This document shows positions 1 through 13,830 of a DNA stretch of 64,000 nt, in pieces. Origin of the DNA: Heterobasidion occidentale. Lineage: Eukaryota; Basidiomycota; Agaricomycetes; Russulales; Bondarzewiaceae. The notes beneath the pieces were generated by a model. The model did not search any database and was not told the origin of the DNA. It saw nothing but the letters and a program-made list of their open reading frames with translations. The DNA lies in NCBI GenBank assembly GCA_039111635.1, contig JBCAQO010000003.1, positions 1,054,001 through 1,118,000 of the forward strand, written 5' to 3'. How positions within the stretch are numbered: the stretch's first letter is position 1; each line of letters starts with the position of its first letter. A program made the translations under genes and the position numbers.

Positions 1-306
1 GTAGGGTCGAGATACACCCAAGTGTCCGCGACAGGAATCCCGTCGGGTCAGACGACTCTCTCTTGAAGTGATTTGTTCCATCTCAACGCCTACGGAGCCA
101 TGCGTCTAGTGCGACGTACCTTGGTGTACCATTCGATGATGCGTGGAAAGAGCGGGAGGGGAATGGTGAAGGCTACATCCCCCGGAGCAGTACGCCGTCA
201 GCTTCCGCTGCTCGCTTCCCCCAGGCTCGGAACCAAACACAAGGCAGGACTCACCGAACAGATCCAGCACCAAAGACAGAAAAACGACAGTTTCGATTTT
301 GCCCAT
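1..306 (-). CDS. MFS transporter, 5' part (runs off the left edge)
   Basis: This is the first part of a major facilitator superfamily transporter, probably the 10/12-TM group related to TETRAN/MFSD10. Three exons can be joined: 306-255, 172-120 and 61-1. The introns have GTGAGT and GTACGT donors and AG acceptors, and the frame is kept throughout. The N-terminus begins MGKIETVVFLSLVLDLF, continues AFTIPLPLFPRIIEWYTK, and then reads RESSDPTGFLSRTLG. A short N-tail, a first hydrophobic helix and this helix 1-2 loop are typical of the family. The substrate cannot be told from so little sequence. The start is the first ATG in frame, and the gene continues beyond base 1. Its promoter must lie in the 490 bp between it and PUS7. 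Confidence 0.75.
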
Positions 307-795
307 CTGTGCGCTCCTCCAACGTGGCCTCTTATTAGGCTGAGCTTCGGGACTGACGTGGTCAATGGCAATGATGAGTGCTTTCAAATGCGGGGGTGAT
401 GTATTTTGGTGGGTCCAGACTCCAGGACTGCCTCAGCGACTATGACACGAGTTGGCGGCTGCAGGTGACTGGGTGAGCATTCGCGTCGGCCATCTCGTTT
501 TATAGCCGTTGCAATGTACCCTATGGATACGTGTAACATCCGGAATGGGGATGTAGTATAGTTGCTCGGAGCACGTCGTCCAATAGCATGAGACTCTTTC
601 CAAGCAGGATTCACCGGCCATATAAAGTTGGCTTGGAGGCCGACACACGCATTTCTCACAATGGCAGCCAGCGGTCCTCATTTGTTCACAGGAAACCAAG
701 TCCCGCAGCTTTGGAGAACAGTGTCATAAAAATACACATGGGACACGTACGCCTTCTTCGCACCAATAATTACAATTAACGGGTACACGCCCGGC
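307..795. other. Intergenic: promoter of the MFS gene and 3' flank of PUS7
   Basis: No coding signal was found on either strand. It holds the upstream region of the leftward MFS gene and the region just downstream of the PUS7 stop codon. Confidence 0.6.
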
Positions 796-3700
796 CTATT
801 CGCCGCCCAATTCCTCGACGACCACAGCATCAGCGTCGGCGCTGGGGTCGACATCAGCTGCTGCAGCCTCTCCATTCCTCTTGAATTGTTGATCCTGGGA
901 TGCTTGCGTGAGGCTGCTCTGGAAATGCGAGCTCGTCTCGGTCTTCGTCACCTCTCGCAGCGCCATCGTAGCATAAGCCGCCGTGCCGAGAGTCAGCCGG
1001 ATCTGCAGCGCGAGGAAACGACCATCAGGGACTATAGCTGGCGGATCGTATCCGAGCAGTTTATCTTCGTCTGACTGCGCGAGAGGAACGTCCGGGTCAG
1101 TATACTGCAGGACATCCCAGGACAACTCTTCGGCAGATGCATGATATTGCGGTATGACCCGCTCAAGCTGTAGTCTCTGCCATAGCCACACGTAAACGGT
1201 TAATGAGCCAATTGTAAACCAGCCTGAACGTAACTCACTTTTGACGCCGGTTAAATTGTCGGGATCGAGACCGTCTTTGCGCAGGAACTCCTTATAACGC
1301 TCTCCGAGAGAACCTCCAGGGAAAGCTACATCTTTGCCGGGTAAAGGCATGACAACATCGAAAATGGTGTGCTTGTCGACGTCTTCCGCTGTAAGCGTCT
1401 TCACCTGTGCAGGCTGCCAAGGTTTCTTCTCCCTTCTGCTTCCTCTGTTTGGGCCATTGTCTGCCGCTGAATAGAAGTGTAAGAGAGGATGTTTTCACTC
1501 TTTGACAGAACATACCGGTCTCAACTTCAACCTCGTCAACCTCCATATCGCCGTCCGCAGCCTTGTTTGACACGAGTACGAGATCGCCAACGACCGCCTT
1601 CTCCGCACCATATGTCCGAATGCGTTCTGATACGATTGCATTCCAGATGTAGGACTGATAAGCGTGGACATACATGAGCCGCAGATTCCGTGGGATCTGC
1701 ACGTATCCACCGTCAGTATAACGGGTCAGATACCGAGGTAGAAAGGCATGCACCGTCGAAAGCGCACCGAGTGCGTTGCGCGTCTCGCCATTTTGCTTCC
1801 TGTAGCTCTCAAGAATGCAGCGCTCCGCGACGACACGACGAGGCATGAGTTCGAGTGCGCGATCGAGGTCACCATCTACCAGCCATGCCTGCCGAGCTGC
1901 CACGACATCCGGATGTTCTCCAGGACGTGTGCGTAGGATGAGGGAGACTGCTTGGTGCCAGTCTTCTTTAAGAAGGGCCAGTCCAATGGAATGTGTTGGG
2001 ATAGATGCTGTACCGAAGCGCTGCATACCTGAAAAAATGTGACCTTAATTTGCTGCGGTGCAAGGAAGTAATAAACGATCTACCGTAGTAGTTTATGAAG
2101 CCACGGTCTTTGATTGAGTTCATAGCTCTATCCAAGGTTTCCGTGGAGTCGACTTGCACGTTCCTGTTCGATGAAGAATAAATGAGTGGGAAATTAAGTG
2201 ATGGAGATAGAGACAGACCTGAGCGTAATCACGAATGCGTTCCCTTTGAGCATACCGAGTTCTAGCCCCGCCTTCCTATAATTGAGGTCCGCAATCCTGA
2301 CACCTCTCTCCCCCCTTTCTCGTACAGCTTCCTCAACCGAATGCCGCCCAGGAACGCCATTTGCGAGACGCCAGATGTCTTCGACAGCCTTTCCACCCCG
2401 TCGCAGAGCGACGCGTTGAACGGTGACGCCGCGTTTGTCTTTGGTACCGGCCGTGGAAAGGTCCTTCACATTAACATGCAACGTCCGTGCCAGGTAGGCG
2501 AGTGCATCCTGCGTGTCACGGTTCGTTTTTTGGAGGGTGAAGTGAATGTAAGGTGGGAAGTTCCCGCGGGACGGGCGGTCACCCTTGCTGCCTATGATAA
2601 TCAATATAAAGTCGCCAAGAATAGAAGACAACGATATATACCCTTGTCACCTCGACCACCGCCTCGACCACCACCGCGACCACCACCTCTTCTTGACCAC
2701 TTGATGACGATTCTAGATCCTTCATCGTCCGCAAGCGCAGTCGTATCCGTCTCGCTGTCGAGCTTTCCACCAAACAGCTCCCTCACCGCCTGGTGGAGTT
2801 CTGTACGCGTGCTCTTCGCGACGATAGGCTACATACGGCAATAATTTGCGTGGACCATGAGATCTAGAAAGCGGAGCGGGAGGTAGGACGAGACACACAC
2901 ATCGGATAAAACCTTCCTATGGTCCTCTCTCGCACCAGTTCTTCCTGGTCGTCCACCTCTCCCTCCTCGTCCTCCTCGGGCGCCTCTCCCACCTCTTTCT
3001 CTGCCGCGCTTTCCCCTACCCTTCACTTCTTTCTCGACGGCTTCCTCAGGTTCATCTTTGGCCTTCTCCTCGACAGTCTCAGCGACCGATGGACTTGCCT
3101 CATTCGTCGTCGAGCGACCTCCCCACCCGGCATCACTTACGAAAGGTGGTTCTGGTCCTTCCAAAAACATCTGCTTCAGCAGAGCGACTTTTTCTTCAGA
3201 AAGAAAGGTCGCGAGGCGTGTCGTGAAGGTCTCGGGCCAAGGGTTTGCGGGAGTTTCTGGAGTGACGGGTTCAGGAGCGTTAGAGGGCTGAGGAGTTTCG
3301 GAAGCAGGCTCTGCAGGGGCCACAGGTGGTGTTTCCTCGACAATTTTGGCATCGGTAGGAGTTGACGTAGATTCGATACCTTGCATGGCTTCGCCTGAGG
3401 CAGAAGGTTCGGTCGCAGGCGCCGCCTCGTCTTTGTCCTTTTTTGATGGGGATTCTGGCATGTCCAGGGACTTGATGTGTATGACGTTGTGATCGAGGTC
3501 GACCTCGTACACCAAAAAGTCTGTGAACCTTGATGTCTCTTCACTCAGTTTCTATTACCGTTCGAGAGCGAAAAAGCGCACCTTTGCTTGATTATCCCGT
3601 CAATTTTCGGTACATCTTTCGCGATGTACTCTGAGATTCCGACATCTGTCTCCAAGATGCGAACCTGGCCATCAGCACTCGGCTGAGAGGAAGACTTTGT

Positions 3701-3937
3701 TCCTAGCAAAGAATGGCTAGGAGGCAGCAAGCTCTCTGGCTCTTCTGGTATGGCAGAGGGTGCCGCGTCGGTTGCTGCGAGTGGTGCAGATGAGGCTTCT
3801 ACGCGTTTTTCCCCAGCTTCTTCTGTTGGGGCGGAAGAACTTGACGCATCGTTCTCGACCTTTTGTCTTTTCGCAGAGGGAGCTGCTGTTTCGTCGTGGT
3901 CGATTTCGCGTTCACGCACGCGAGGAGAGGTAGACAT
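796..3937 (-). CDS. PUS7: tRNA pseudouridine synthase, TruD/Pus7 family
   Basis: Pus7 isomerises uridine to pseudouridine in tRNAs and some mRNAs and snRNAs. The TruD catalytic motif is present as TAGTKDKRGVTVQ, with the Asp of TKDKR as nucleophile. Downstream family blocks follow: RGFINYYGMQRFG, the long TRUD-domain insert, HAYQSYIWNAIVSERI, and the C-terminal YTDPDVPLAQSDEDKL. I place eight exons: 3937-3582, 3528-2901, 2828-about 2642, 2591-2219, 2163-2084, 2028-1516, 1466-1239 and 1176-796. Only the exon 3 donor is uncertain (GTATAT versus GTGACA). The N-terminus is a long low-complexity extension. An RGG/Gly-Arg-rich insert (GGRGARGGRGGRGGRPGRTG, plus a second RGG run in exon 3) interrupts the region before the catalytic motif. 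It could bind RNA, but that is inference. The gene is head-to-head with URA3 with 103 bp between the start codons. Confidence 0.93.
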
Positions 3938-4040
3938 GCGAGAGGAGTGTTGAAGCCGCTGATGTTTTCGGAATCCAATCTTGGCAGCCAGCGATCTTAT
4001 CTTATCTCACTCTCATTCCTTCCTCTCCGACTCGACCTCC

Positions 4041-5009
4041 ATGGCCCACCTTCAATCGTACGCTGCTCGGGCAAAGAACCATACCAATCCAGCCGCAAAG
4101 CAGCTCCTGGAGACAATTGAACGCAAGCAGTCCAACCTCTGCGTCAGCGTCGATGTCACAAAGTCTCTCGATTTCCTCGCGGTCATCGACAGTGTCGGTC
4201 CCTATGTCTGTCTCATCAAGGCAAGTATAATCTGCAACATGGAGCCCGCGACCGTCCGATCGGGTCTGATTTTGCTTGCTCAAGACTAGACTCACGTCGA
4301 CATAATCGAGGACTTTGACCCGTCGTTGATCGACCGCCTCGTTGAGCTAAGCAAAAAGCACGACTTCCTCATCTTCGAGGACCGCAAATTTGCTGACATC
4401 GGTGCGATCATCTTGACCCCCTTTCTAACTCTATCGCACTCATCCTCTGTCTTTCAATGAACTACAGGAAATACCGTCGCACTGCAGTATTCTGCCGGAG
4501 TGCACAAGATCGCCTCCTGGTCCCATATCACGAACGCACACCCCGTCCCTGGGCCTTCGGTCGTGACGGGGCTCGCATCCGTGGGCAAGCCCCTCGGCCG
4601 CGGGTTGCTTCTCCTCGCCGAGATGTCGACCGCCGGCACCCTCGCGCGCGGCGCATACACCGAAGACGCTGTTCGCATGGCGCGCGACCACCCCGACTTT
4701 GTCGTCGGGTTCATCGCCCAACGGCGGATGGACGGGGTCGCGCTCGCCGAGGGTGCCAGAGAGGCGACAGAGGAGGATTTTTTGATCTTGACCCCTGGTG
4801 TGGGGCTTGACGTGAAGGGCGATGGGATGGGCCAGCAGTATCGCACGCCGAGGGAGGTGGTGCTGGAGAGTGGATGCGACGTGATCATAGTAGGGAGAGG
4901 CATCTACGGGAAGCCCGGGAGTTTAGATGTGTCGAAGGTGCATGCTCAGGCTGAGAGGTATAAGGAGGCAGGGTGGGCCGCGTATCTCGAAAGGCTGCAG
5001 CAGAAGTAA
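4041..5009 (+). CDS. URA3: Orotidine-5'-phosphate decarboxylase
   Basis: This is the last enzyme of de novo UMP synthesis, converting OMP to UMP in the cytosol. Three exons: 4041-4220, 4290-4401 and 4468-5009. The OMPdecase active-site block reads [16 protein letters not shown], with the Asp-Lys-x-x-Asp catalytic array. The N-terminal SVDVTKS and the C-terminal phosphate-binding [11 protein letters not shown] are also present. The start [14 protein letters not shown] is at the usual position for fungal URA3 proteins. The first intron begins GCAAGT rather than GTNNGT (AAG/GCAAGT), so it is a GC-AG intron; the flanking frame and homology leave no other junction. The second intron is GT-AG. It shares a 103-bp divergent promoter with PUS7. 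It would be usable as a 5-FOA/uracil selectable marker, as in other fungi. Confidence 0.96.
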
Positions 5010-5195
5010 AAGTGCCAAGGCACATAATTTATGACATTACAACTGTATCAAATACAATCCATCAGTGTGCTTGTACCGTCCTCAAGGAAAGGAGGTTAAT
5101 ACAGATAAACACCGGATATATGCTGCGTGTCTGTGCTAGTCGTACAACGAGGGAACATCAATAAGTCTGTGTGGTAGAAAGCCCCACGTACACAA

Positions 5196-6816
5196 TCATT
5201 CTCCTTCTCCACCTTCGCCTTCTCTCTTTTTCCTTTCTTCCTCCTCCTTCGCTTCCCTCTCTTCCGCTTCCACAATTTCCACGTCCAGCGGAAATGTGAG
5301 GATCGCAGCAATGCCTGTTATCTGGTTAAGTTCTGCAGTGTGGAGATGCATCAGGGGTTTGAGTAGTTAAGCCATTCTAGTACAAGACTCACGTTGCCCG
5401 CTCTCATGCATACTTGAAAACATCAACACCTCGCCCCCTTTATCGCGCACGTCTTCCACGAGCGTAACATATTTTTTGCGTAGCACAGGATCACTTGCAC
5501 GGAACAGTTCGTCGGAGATGAGGAGCGTCCCAACCGCGCCCCGGTCAATTGCAAGAGCGACGTGGTCTGGTCCGTACCATGCTCGTTGCTCGTCTGAGCC
5601 GAGCATTTTGAAGAACCTGAGGCGATGGTGAGTTATGAAAGGGGCTTGATCCGGACGCACTCACTTGTCAAGCATGATTCCCTCACGAGCGAACTTTGTT
5701 TCTTTCAGTTGCGCAACGATCTATACCCAAGTTCGTGAGAACAATTCAAAGCCAATATGGGGATGAGCATGGATGGCTCACCTCCGGGCTCTTGAGCACC
5801 TCCACCAAACTGTGAACATGTGGACTGTTCACATGAACACGCACGAACTTTGACCGTGCAGCGAGTAGAGGTTTATTGGAAGTTCGTGTAGCCTCCGCCA
5901 TGATGTGGTCAAAGACGGCATCCCGAACCCATCCGGGACTTGCAATGACGATTGCTCGGAGGCCAGGGCTTGAATAAGGTATATGCCGGAGGAACGTCTG
6001 GTAGAGCACCTCGTAGAAGCGCGCAAGCCCTTTCTCATGGGCTGTCGCAGAACCCGTGCGCTTGCGAGGAATTGGGACGTCGATGCGTTGTCGCACGACG
6101 GTCATATGCTGCGATAGGAGACAGAACGCAGCAGTGCCTAGAGAGGAACATGAGTCTTAGCGTTTGGAGATCGCGAGGGATAACCTGCCTTCTCCACATA
6201 CGATCGCGCCTACCTCTGCACCACGCCCAGGCACGCAGGCATCTTTGATCCTCTCTAGTGCGATGCTGTCCCACTCCGCCTTTTCTATGCGAACATCGCG
6301 ATTAGCCTCGATGTCGAGGGTGTGAAATGCTCCGAGCTTGACGTGGGCGTTCTCTACGGCGACACGGCCGGAGACCTGCATGGATGCGGTGGGCAGCGGA
6401 GGCGCAGATGACGTCGATTCCACCGAAGAGGGGATAGCGGAGGGGGAGAATTCGACGCGGGTGACTTGTAGGGTGAGGGTGGTGCGGATGCGATGGGACT
6501 CTGTAGATCCGGTCGCAGAGACATTCTGGACGCGACTGCAGATACATTAGAGTGTGAATCGGGATGGATGGGAGGAACACACACCGTATGGCGGGGGCAC
6601 GGACGCGGTCTCCCTAGAAGCATATTGAGATGCTAAGGACAGGGCAGGGGACGAGCGATCGCACCTCTTGGATGAGGTTGTAGAGATGCCACATGTCCTC
6701 GTCTTCCTCGGGCCTGACGGTGACATGGCCCTGCTCAAATGTGAGAACGAGCGTTGTTGTAGCAAGCCAGCACTCACCGAGTGGTCCTTTTCGATGTGTT
6801 TGCCGACAAGCTTCAT
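5196..6816 (-). CDS. DOM34: Pelota/Dom34, mRNA surveillance and ribosome rescue factor
   Basis: Pelota is an eRF1-like protein that, with Hbs1, splits stalled ribosomes in no-go and non-stop decay. Eight exons: 6816-6778, 6730-6665, 6613-6585, 6535-6189, 6137-5782, 5722-5665, 5616-5393 and 5332-5196. The N-terminal Sm-like domain has the family block [20 protein letters not shown]. The central domain has [14 protein letters not shown] and [14 protein letters not shown] helices, and the C-terminal domain has LLISDELFR, ending [17 protein letters not shown]. There is no GGQ motif, as expected for pelota rather than eRF1. The tail is Glu/Lys-rich. Intron 4 can be joined only if its donor is GC (GAAG/GCAGGT), giving CGEG-TAAFC as in relatives. 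It is head-to-head with the TXNDC9-like gene, 92 bp between starts. Confidence 0.94.
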
Positions 6817-6908
6817 GATGGTGGCCGAGTGTGAGGAGCCTTCCGGCGGGCACTACGTCAGACTTGGGACATTCCTTTCTGGGCTCTCATCCCGCCCCAC
6901 AAGTGACC

Positions 6909-8048
6909 ATGGCCGACAACGCCGTATAGTGAGTCTCATTCACAGATTTCACCATAGTGCGGTTCGAACTGAGCGGGTCTTTCGACAGCACAGGCCCGCG
7001 CAACCCTAAAGTCGCCCTCTTGGCCGCTCAGCTGGCCGCGCCCTCCACATCCACCTCCCGATCTCGCTCAGACCGAGATGATGAGGAGCTGGACGACGAC
7101 GAGCTCTTCGCACAGCTCGAAGCCGAGATCGAGGATGACGAAGCCAAATTCCGCGAGCATGGCGTCAAGGAGCTCCAGCGCGAGTGCGTCTGACCCCTCC
7201 CTTGCTCCTCCGCTCTGCTCACCCATGTCTCCGCCTCATCACACAGGATGGAGCTCATGAAGCAGATGCGCGAGGACAACCACGGGAAGTATACAGAGAT
7301 GTCGGACGAAAAGCTTGTCATTCGGACCAGTGCGTGAGTCTGTCTTCCGCTCTGCCTTCCTGTGCATGTTATGTATAACACGGCACATCGCACGCCTGTC
7401 CCCCCTTGCAGGACCGAGCCACGCTGCGTGATCCACTTCTACCATTCCAACTTCCGGCGATGTGAAATCATGGACAAGCATCTCGCTGTACGTCTGCGCG
7501 TCCTCCACTCATTCGAACCGTGCATCGTCCGCTCACCGTTTACTCGTGACTCGTAGGCTATCGCACCGAAATACTTCCACACGCTCTTTCTCCGCGTGTT
7601 CGTCGAGAGCGTTCCGTTCCTCGTCGAAAAGCTGGGCGTAAAGGTCCTCCCGTGTGTCATTGGCTTCGTGAACGGCGTAACAAAGGATCGGTAAGTGCAC
7701 GTCCTTCCCCGGCTTCCCTCGCCTCGCGAAGTACCTATCCGCATGTTCCATGAAAATCGCTCACTCCATCGCGCGCCTGAACAGAATCGTCGGCTTCGAG
7801 GAACTCGGAAACAAGGACTCCTTCTCCACCGCCACTCTCGAGCTCCGGCTGCAGCAATCCGGTACGAACCCCACTGCTCTTTCATCCCCGCACGCCTTGA
7901 TCATCCCGTGTTTCCCCTCTCCTCCGCAGGCGTTGTTATAAAACCCTCAGAGTTTATTCCCGCTGTTCGAAACGTGACATCGACCGTCTCTCGCAGCCGC
8001 TTCCGACAAGAGCGCGACGACGACTCCGATTTCGACCTCGATGACTGA
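6909..8048 (+). CDS. TXNDC9/Plp1-type phosducin-like thioredoxin-fold protein
   Basis: This is a cofactor of the CCT chaperonin in tubulin and actin folding (TXNDC9 in animals, Plp1 in yeast). Exons: 6909-6928, 6989-7183, 7247-7333, 7412-7487, 7557-7690, 7785-7861 and 7930-8048. The 20-nt first exon (MADNAVY) is joined to TGPRNPKVALLAAQ. This junction is chosen because the nearer AG at 6956-6957 breaks the frame. An acidic helical region (DDEELDDDELFAQLEAEIED) precedes the thioredoxin fold. In that fold CVIHFYHSNFRRCEIMDKH replaces the CxxC active site with a lone Cys, which is normal for this redox-inactive family. The hallmark KVLPCVIGFVNG follows. The acidic C-terminus DDDSDFDLDD is also typical. 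Confidence 0.9.
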
Positions 8049-8345
8049 CCTATTTCAACGTCGCTCATGCTAGGGGATCTGGTCCGCACTCCTGCATCGC
8101 TTTCGCATTGTATACGTAAAATTGTATCTGGGTAGCCTTCGTCTAATCTTATACCATCTTTTGGTGAATCAACCACTTCGAACATTCTGCTCGCTCATCT
8201 CGAGTCTGATCCACTGAGTTAAAGAGGACCACCCATCGCGTATATATATCGCGATCCGTATATTACACGGGTCAACAAGAATGCTTTGTTGCCCTATTCA
8301 TACAACACACTATCTCGTACAAGGACTAACCAAGGACACAAAACC

Positions 8346-10675
<2,330 letters not shown>

Positions 10676-10853
10676 CGGAGCGAGGAAAGAACCTGGCGGC
10701 GAACCCGAGCAGAAGTGGGCGGGATGCATCACGTGTCACGATCCCAGTGCGCGATCGAGGACGCGACGGCGACGCGTCTCGACGACGTCACGTCCGAACA
10801 CAAGTACAAAAGCAATCGATCCACGCCGTGAGTACCGCACCGCCTCTCATTGT

Positions 10854-12972
10854 ATGTCCATCATGCCTAAGCGTTCACTCCGCAGCCCCTCTCCGTTTGC
10901 CTCAAAGAAACCCCGTTCCGACGTAGACATCGTCCATCGCAAAATCGCGACAGCAGACGCCGCCGCAAAGGTCGACGCGCATAGACCTCTGCCCCAGCTC
11001 CTAAACGCCCTCAGTCATGCTGTCAAGTCGCCCAAGAAAGGCGAGGCAGTCGTGTATTGGATGAGGATGGAAGATATGAGAAGTGAGTCGAAAGCTTGGG
11101 ATCTGGTGCGAGCACGCTGACACTTTCTGCAGTTGTCGATAATCGTGCGCTCGCGCAAGCCTCTTCGGCAGCTAAAGAGGATAACATACCTCTCCTTGCC
11201 CTCTTCATTCTTAGTCCACAGGACTATGCCGCTCACGACAGGAGTCCACGCCGGATAGATTTTACCTTAAGGAACCTTTCCATCCTGCAGGTGAAACTAC
11301 AAGTTTCTAACAATTCGATCCATCTCTGATTAATTTTCAGTCTTCCCTTGCGGGCCTGCACATTCCATTGCACACCGTGACCCACACTCCCCGCCGAACG
11401 CTACCATCTCGCGTTCTATCTCTCCTGAGATCATGGAATGTCACTCGTCTGTTCGCAAATATCGAGTATGAAGTCGATGAACTGCGTCGCGACATCCGTG
11501 TATGTGAGCTCGCGAAAGAGCAGGGTGTTCGTCGACCTTCGTCCACGACAAGCTTGTCGTGGAACCAGACACCCTTCAGACAAAGTCCGGCAAGCCGTTC
11601 ACTGCATGTTTCGTCGTCTGCGTTCATCCTATGGCTGTTCTCAATAATATTCTCTAGGTTTACTCGCCGTTCCAGCGCCAATGGCTGCCTACCCTCAACG
11701 GCGACCTGCCACGATTCTTGGGTGAAGCCCCGGCCCCGAGCCCCAATTCTAAGGATATCCACGAGCATCCAGACTTTGCAGACCTATTCAATACGCCTGT
11801 CCCTTCATCAGTCGAAGGGTTCGAGTGCGCCGACCGTGACAGAATGTCGGAAGTCTGGCCCGCGGGTCATGATGCCGCCAAACAAGTGAATATCGCCCTC
11901 TCTTTGTGTGCATAAACACTGACCCGCGCTCGCTGAGTAGATGCTTGACCTATTTCTCCATACCAAATCCAGCGAGTCGCATGTTGGTCTCTCAAACCCC
12001 CTTGAGAAAGCTACTCCTTCGGACAAGAAAAGCAGAGCGCTTGTGTACAAGGTGGAGAGAGATAGGGCAGACAGGAATACAACGAGCCGGTTGAGCCCAT
12101 ACCTTGCCGCGGGCGTCATATCCGCACGAGAGCTCATCCGGGCGAGCATGACCCTTCTAGGCATCGAAACGGTGCGCGCTGATAGAGAGTCAGACGTCGG
12201 GATGTGGGTACAGGAGATTGGTGAGTGGGCTCTAGAGCGTGAGGATCGACAGAGGCATTGACATGTGGCTTTTGACAGCTTGGCGAGACTTTTACACGCA
12301 CGTTATGGTCGCATTTCCGCGGGTGTCCATGGGCCGGCCCTTCCAAGGGAAATACGCGGATGTCAAGTGGGAGACGAACGAGGAACATTTCAAGGCGTGG
12401 CAGGAAGGCCGCACTGGCGTGCCAATTGTCGACGCCGCCTTGCGCAGGCGAACACTATGGGTAAGATCGCCTGTCTTGTCCCTTGATGGCACCTTGCTGA
12501 TTTTTTTTTGATGCAGGGTGGATGCACAACCGCCCGCGCATGATCGCGGCCATGTTCCTCACCAAGGACCTTATGATTGATTGGCGACTTGGCGAACGCG
12601 TGCGTGATTTTCCTTTGCCGCCCTCTGCGAGCCCTGCTAAACCTTGTCGTTCCATTTTAGCATTTTATGCAACAATTCATTGATGGCGACCTCGCGTCCA
12701 ACAATGGCGGGTGGCAGTGGAGCGCGAGCACAGGCACTGACCCGCAGCCGTATTTCCGCATCTTCAATCCGTACCTGCAAAGCGAGAAGGCAGACCCGAC
12801 AGGCGAGTACATTCGCGCATTCGTACCAGAGCTGCGGGACGTGAGGGGGAAGGACGTGCATCAGCCGTCAGCGAAGTTGGCGGATAAGTTGGAATATCCG
12901 AGGCCGATTGTAGATCATCATGAAAGTCGGGAGAGGGCGCTCAGAAGGTATAAAAACCCCGGGGAAGAGTAG
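10854..12972 (+). CDS. PHR1: CPD class I DNA photolyase, with an apparent one-base frame break
   Basis: This is a light-driven flavoenzyme that splits cyclobutane pyrimidine dimers. The N-terminal photolyase (antenna) domain starts after [20 protein letters not shown], a likely nuclear or mitochondrial leader. It contains VVYWMR and DNRALAQA, a Rossmann-like start. The FAD-binding domain has [53 protein letters not shown] and [23 protein letters not shown]. The last of these is diagnostic of class I CPD photolyases. At about 12443-12452 the frame carrying VDAALR must slip by one base to reach QANTMG, which is in frame with the next exon after the 12461 GTAAGA donor. No intron can bridge this. 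The gene is either freshly disrupted or the consensus lacks one base. ATG at 10863 is an alternative start. Confidence 0.9.
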
Positions 12973-13830
12973 AAACGTGGTTCTTGCTTTTGATTTGACA
13001 TGTTACACTATATTACTTTATGTACCATCCCGTCCAGCTTACCTTATAGAACATGCATATGTAATGTCCTCAAATTGCCTTAATATCTCGCATCTGTTCA
13101 CCATTGCAGCACAGGGGCATGCTATCACAAACACTTCCTCGCTTTTAAAAATCCAAATCCAACTGCGACACCGAAACAGCTTCACAGATCGCACTGTATG
13201 TCCAAGATGCTGGTGTCGCATATTCTAATTGGAGCCAGTATGCAAACAACAGAGCAAGGGAGGAAGACGCGACAAGGCGCGCACAGGATGAGCATAGAGA
13301 AAACCAACGGACTCTAGAAACAAGGATTTCCGACTGGACAACCGAGTCTCAGCACCAGGATCTCCAGCGTCATTGGATTGAGCATGAACAAGGATCTTGG
13401 AGTGGGGGGAAGCGGAAGCGGGATTTTCAAGAAGACCTCATGATCTGGAGGCCAGACAAAAGGAGCAGGCAAGACACTGAAAGGAGGAGAGGAGGGGACT
13501 AGCGGGAGCACAGTGTATTCGACGGCCAATGGCTCGTAGGGTCTTGTGGAATATTGTAGTCGCTGAATAGTAGATAATTTATCACAAAAGCGGGCAACGA
13601 AGCTGAAGTGAATTTATCTATCCACCATGTTTTCAACACTCATCACTGCAGTCACCTCTAGCAAGAAGCAGCGGCGGTAACGAGATATGAGATTCGTGGG
13701 GTCTGGTCATGTCTAAGTGCGAGTTTCGGCAGTGCGGAGGAATCTCATTACTCGTGCAGCCAATATCAAGAATACGTATGAGGAGTATGGAGATTGAACG
13801 TCTATGCAGGAAAGCTGTACAGGCTGTAGA
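12973..13830. other. Intergenic: nothing coding seen
   Basis: This is the 3' flank of the photolyase gene and the 3' flank of the kinase remnant. It is AT-richer than its surroundings. A 71-codon open frame on the minus strand (13314-13529) has no coding character that I recognise. Confidence 0.5.
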
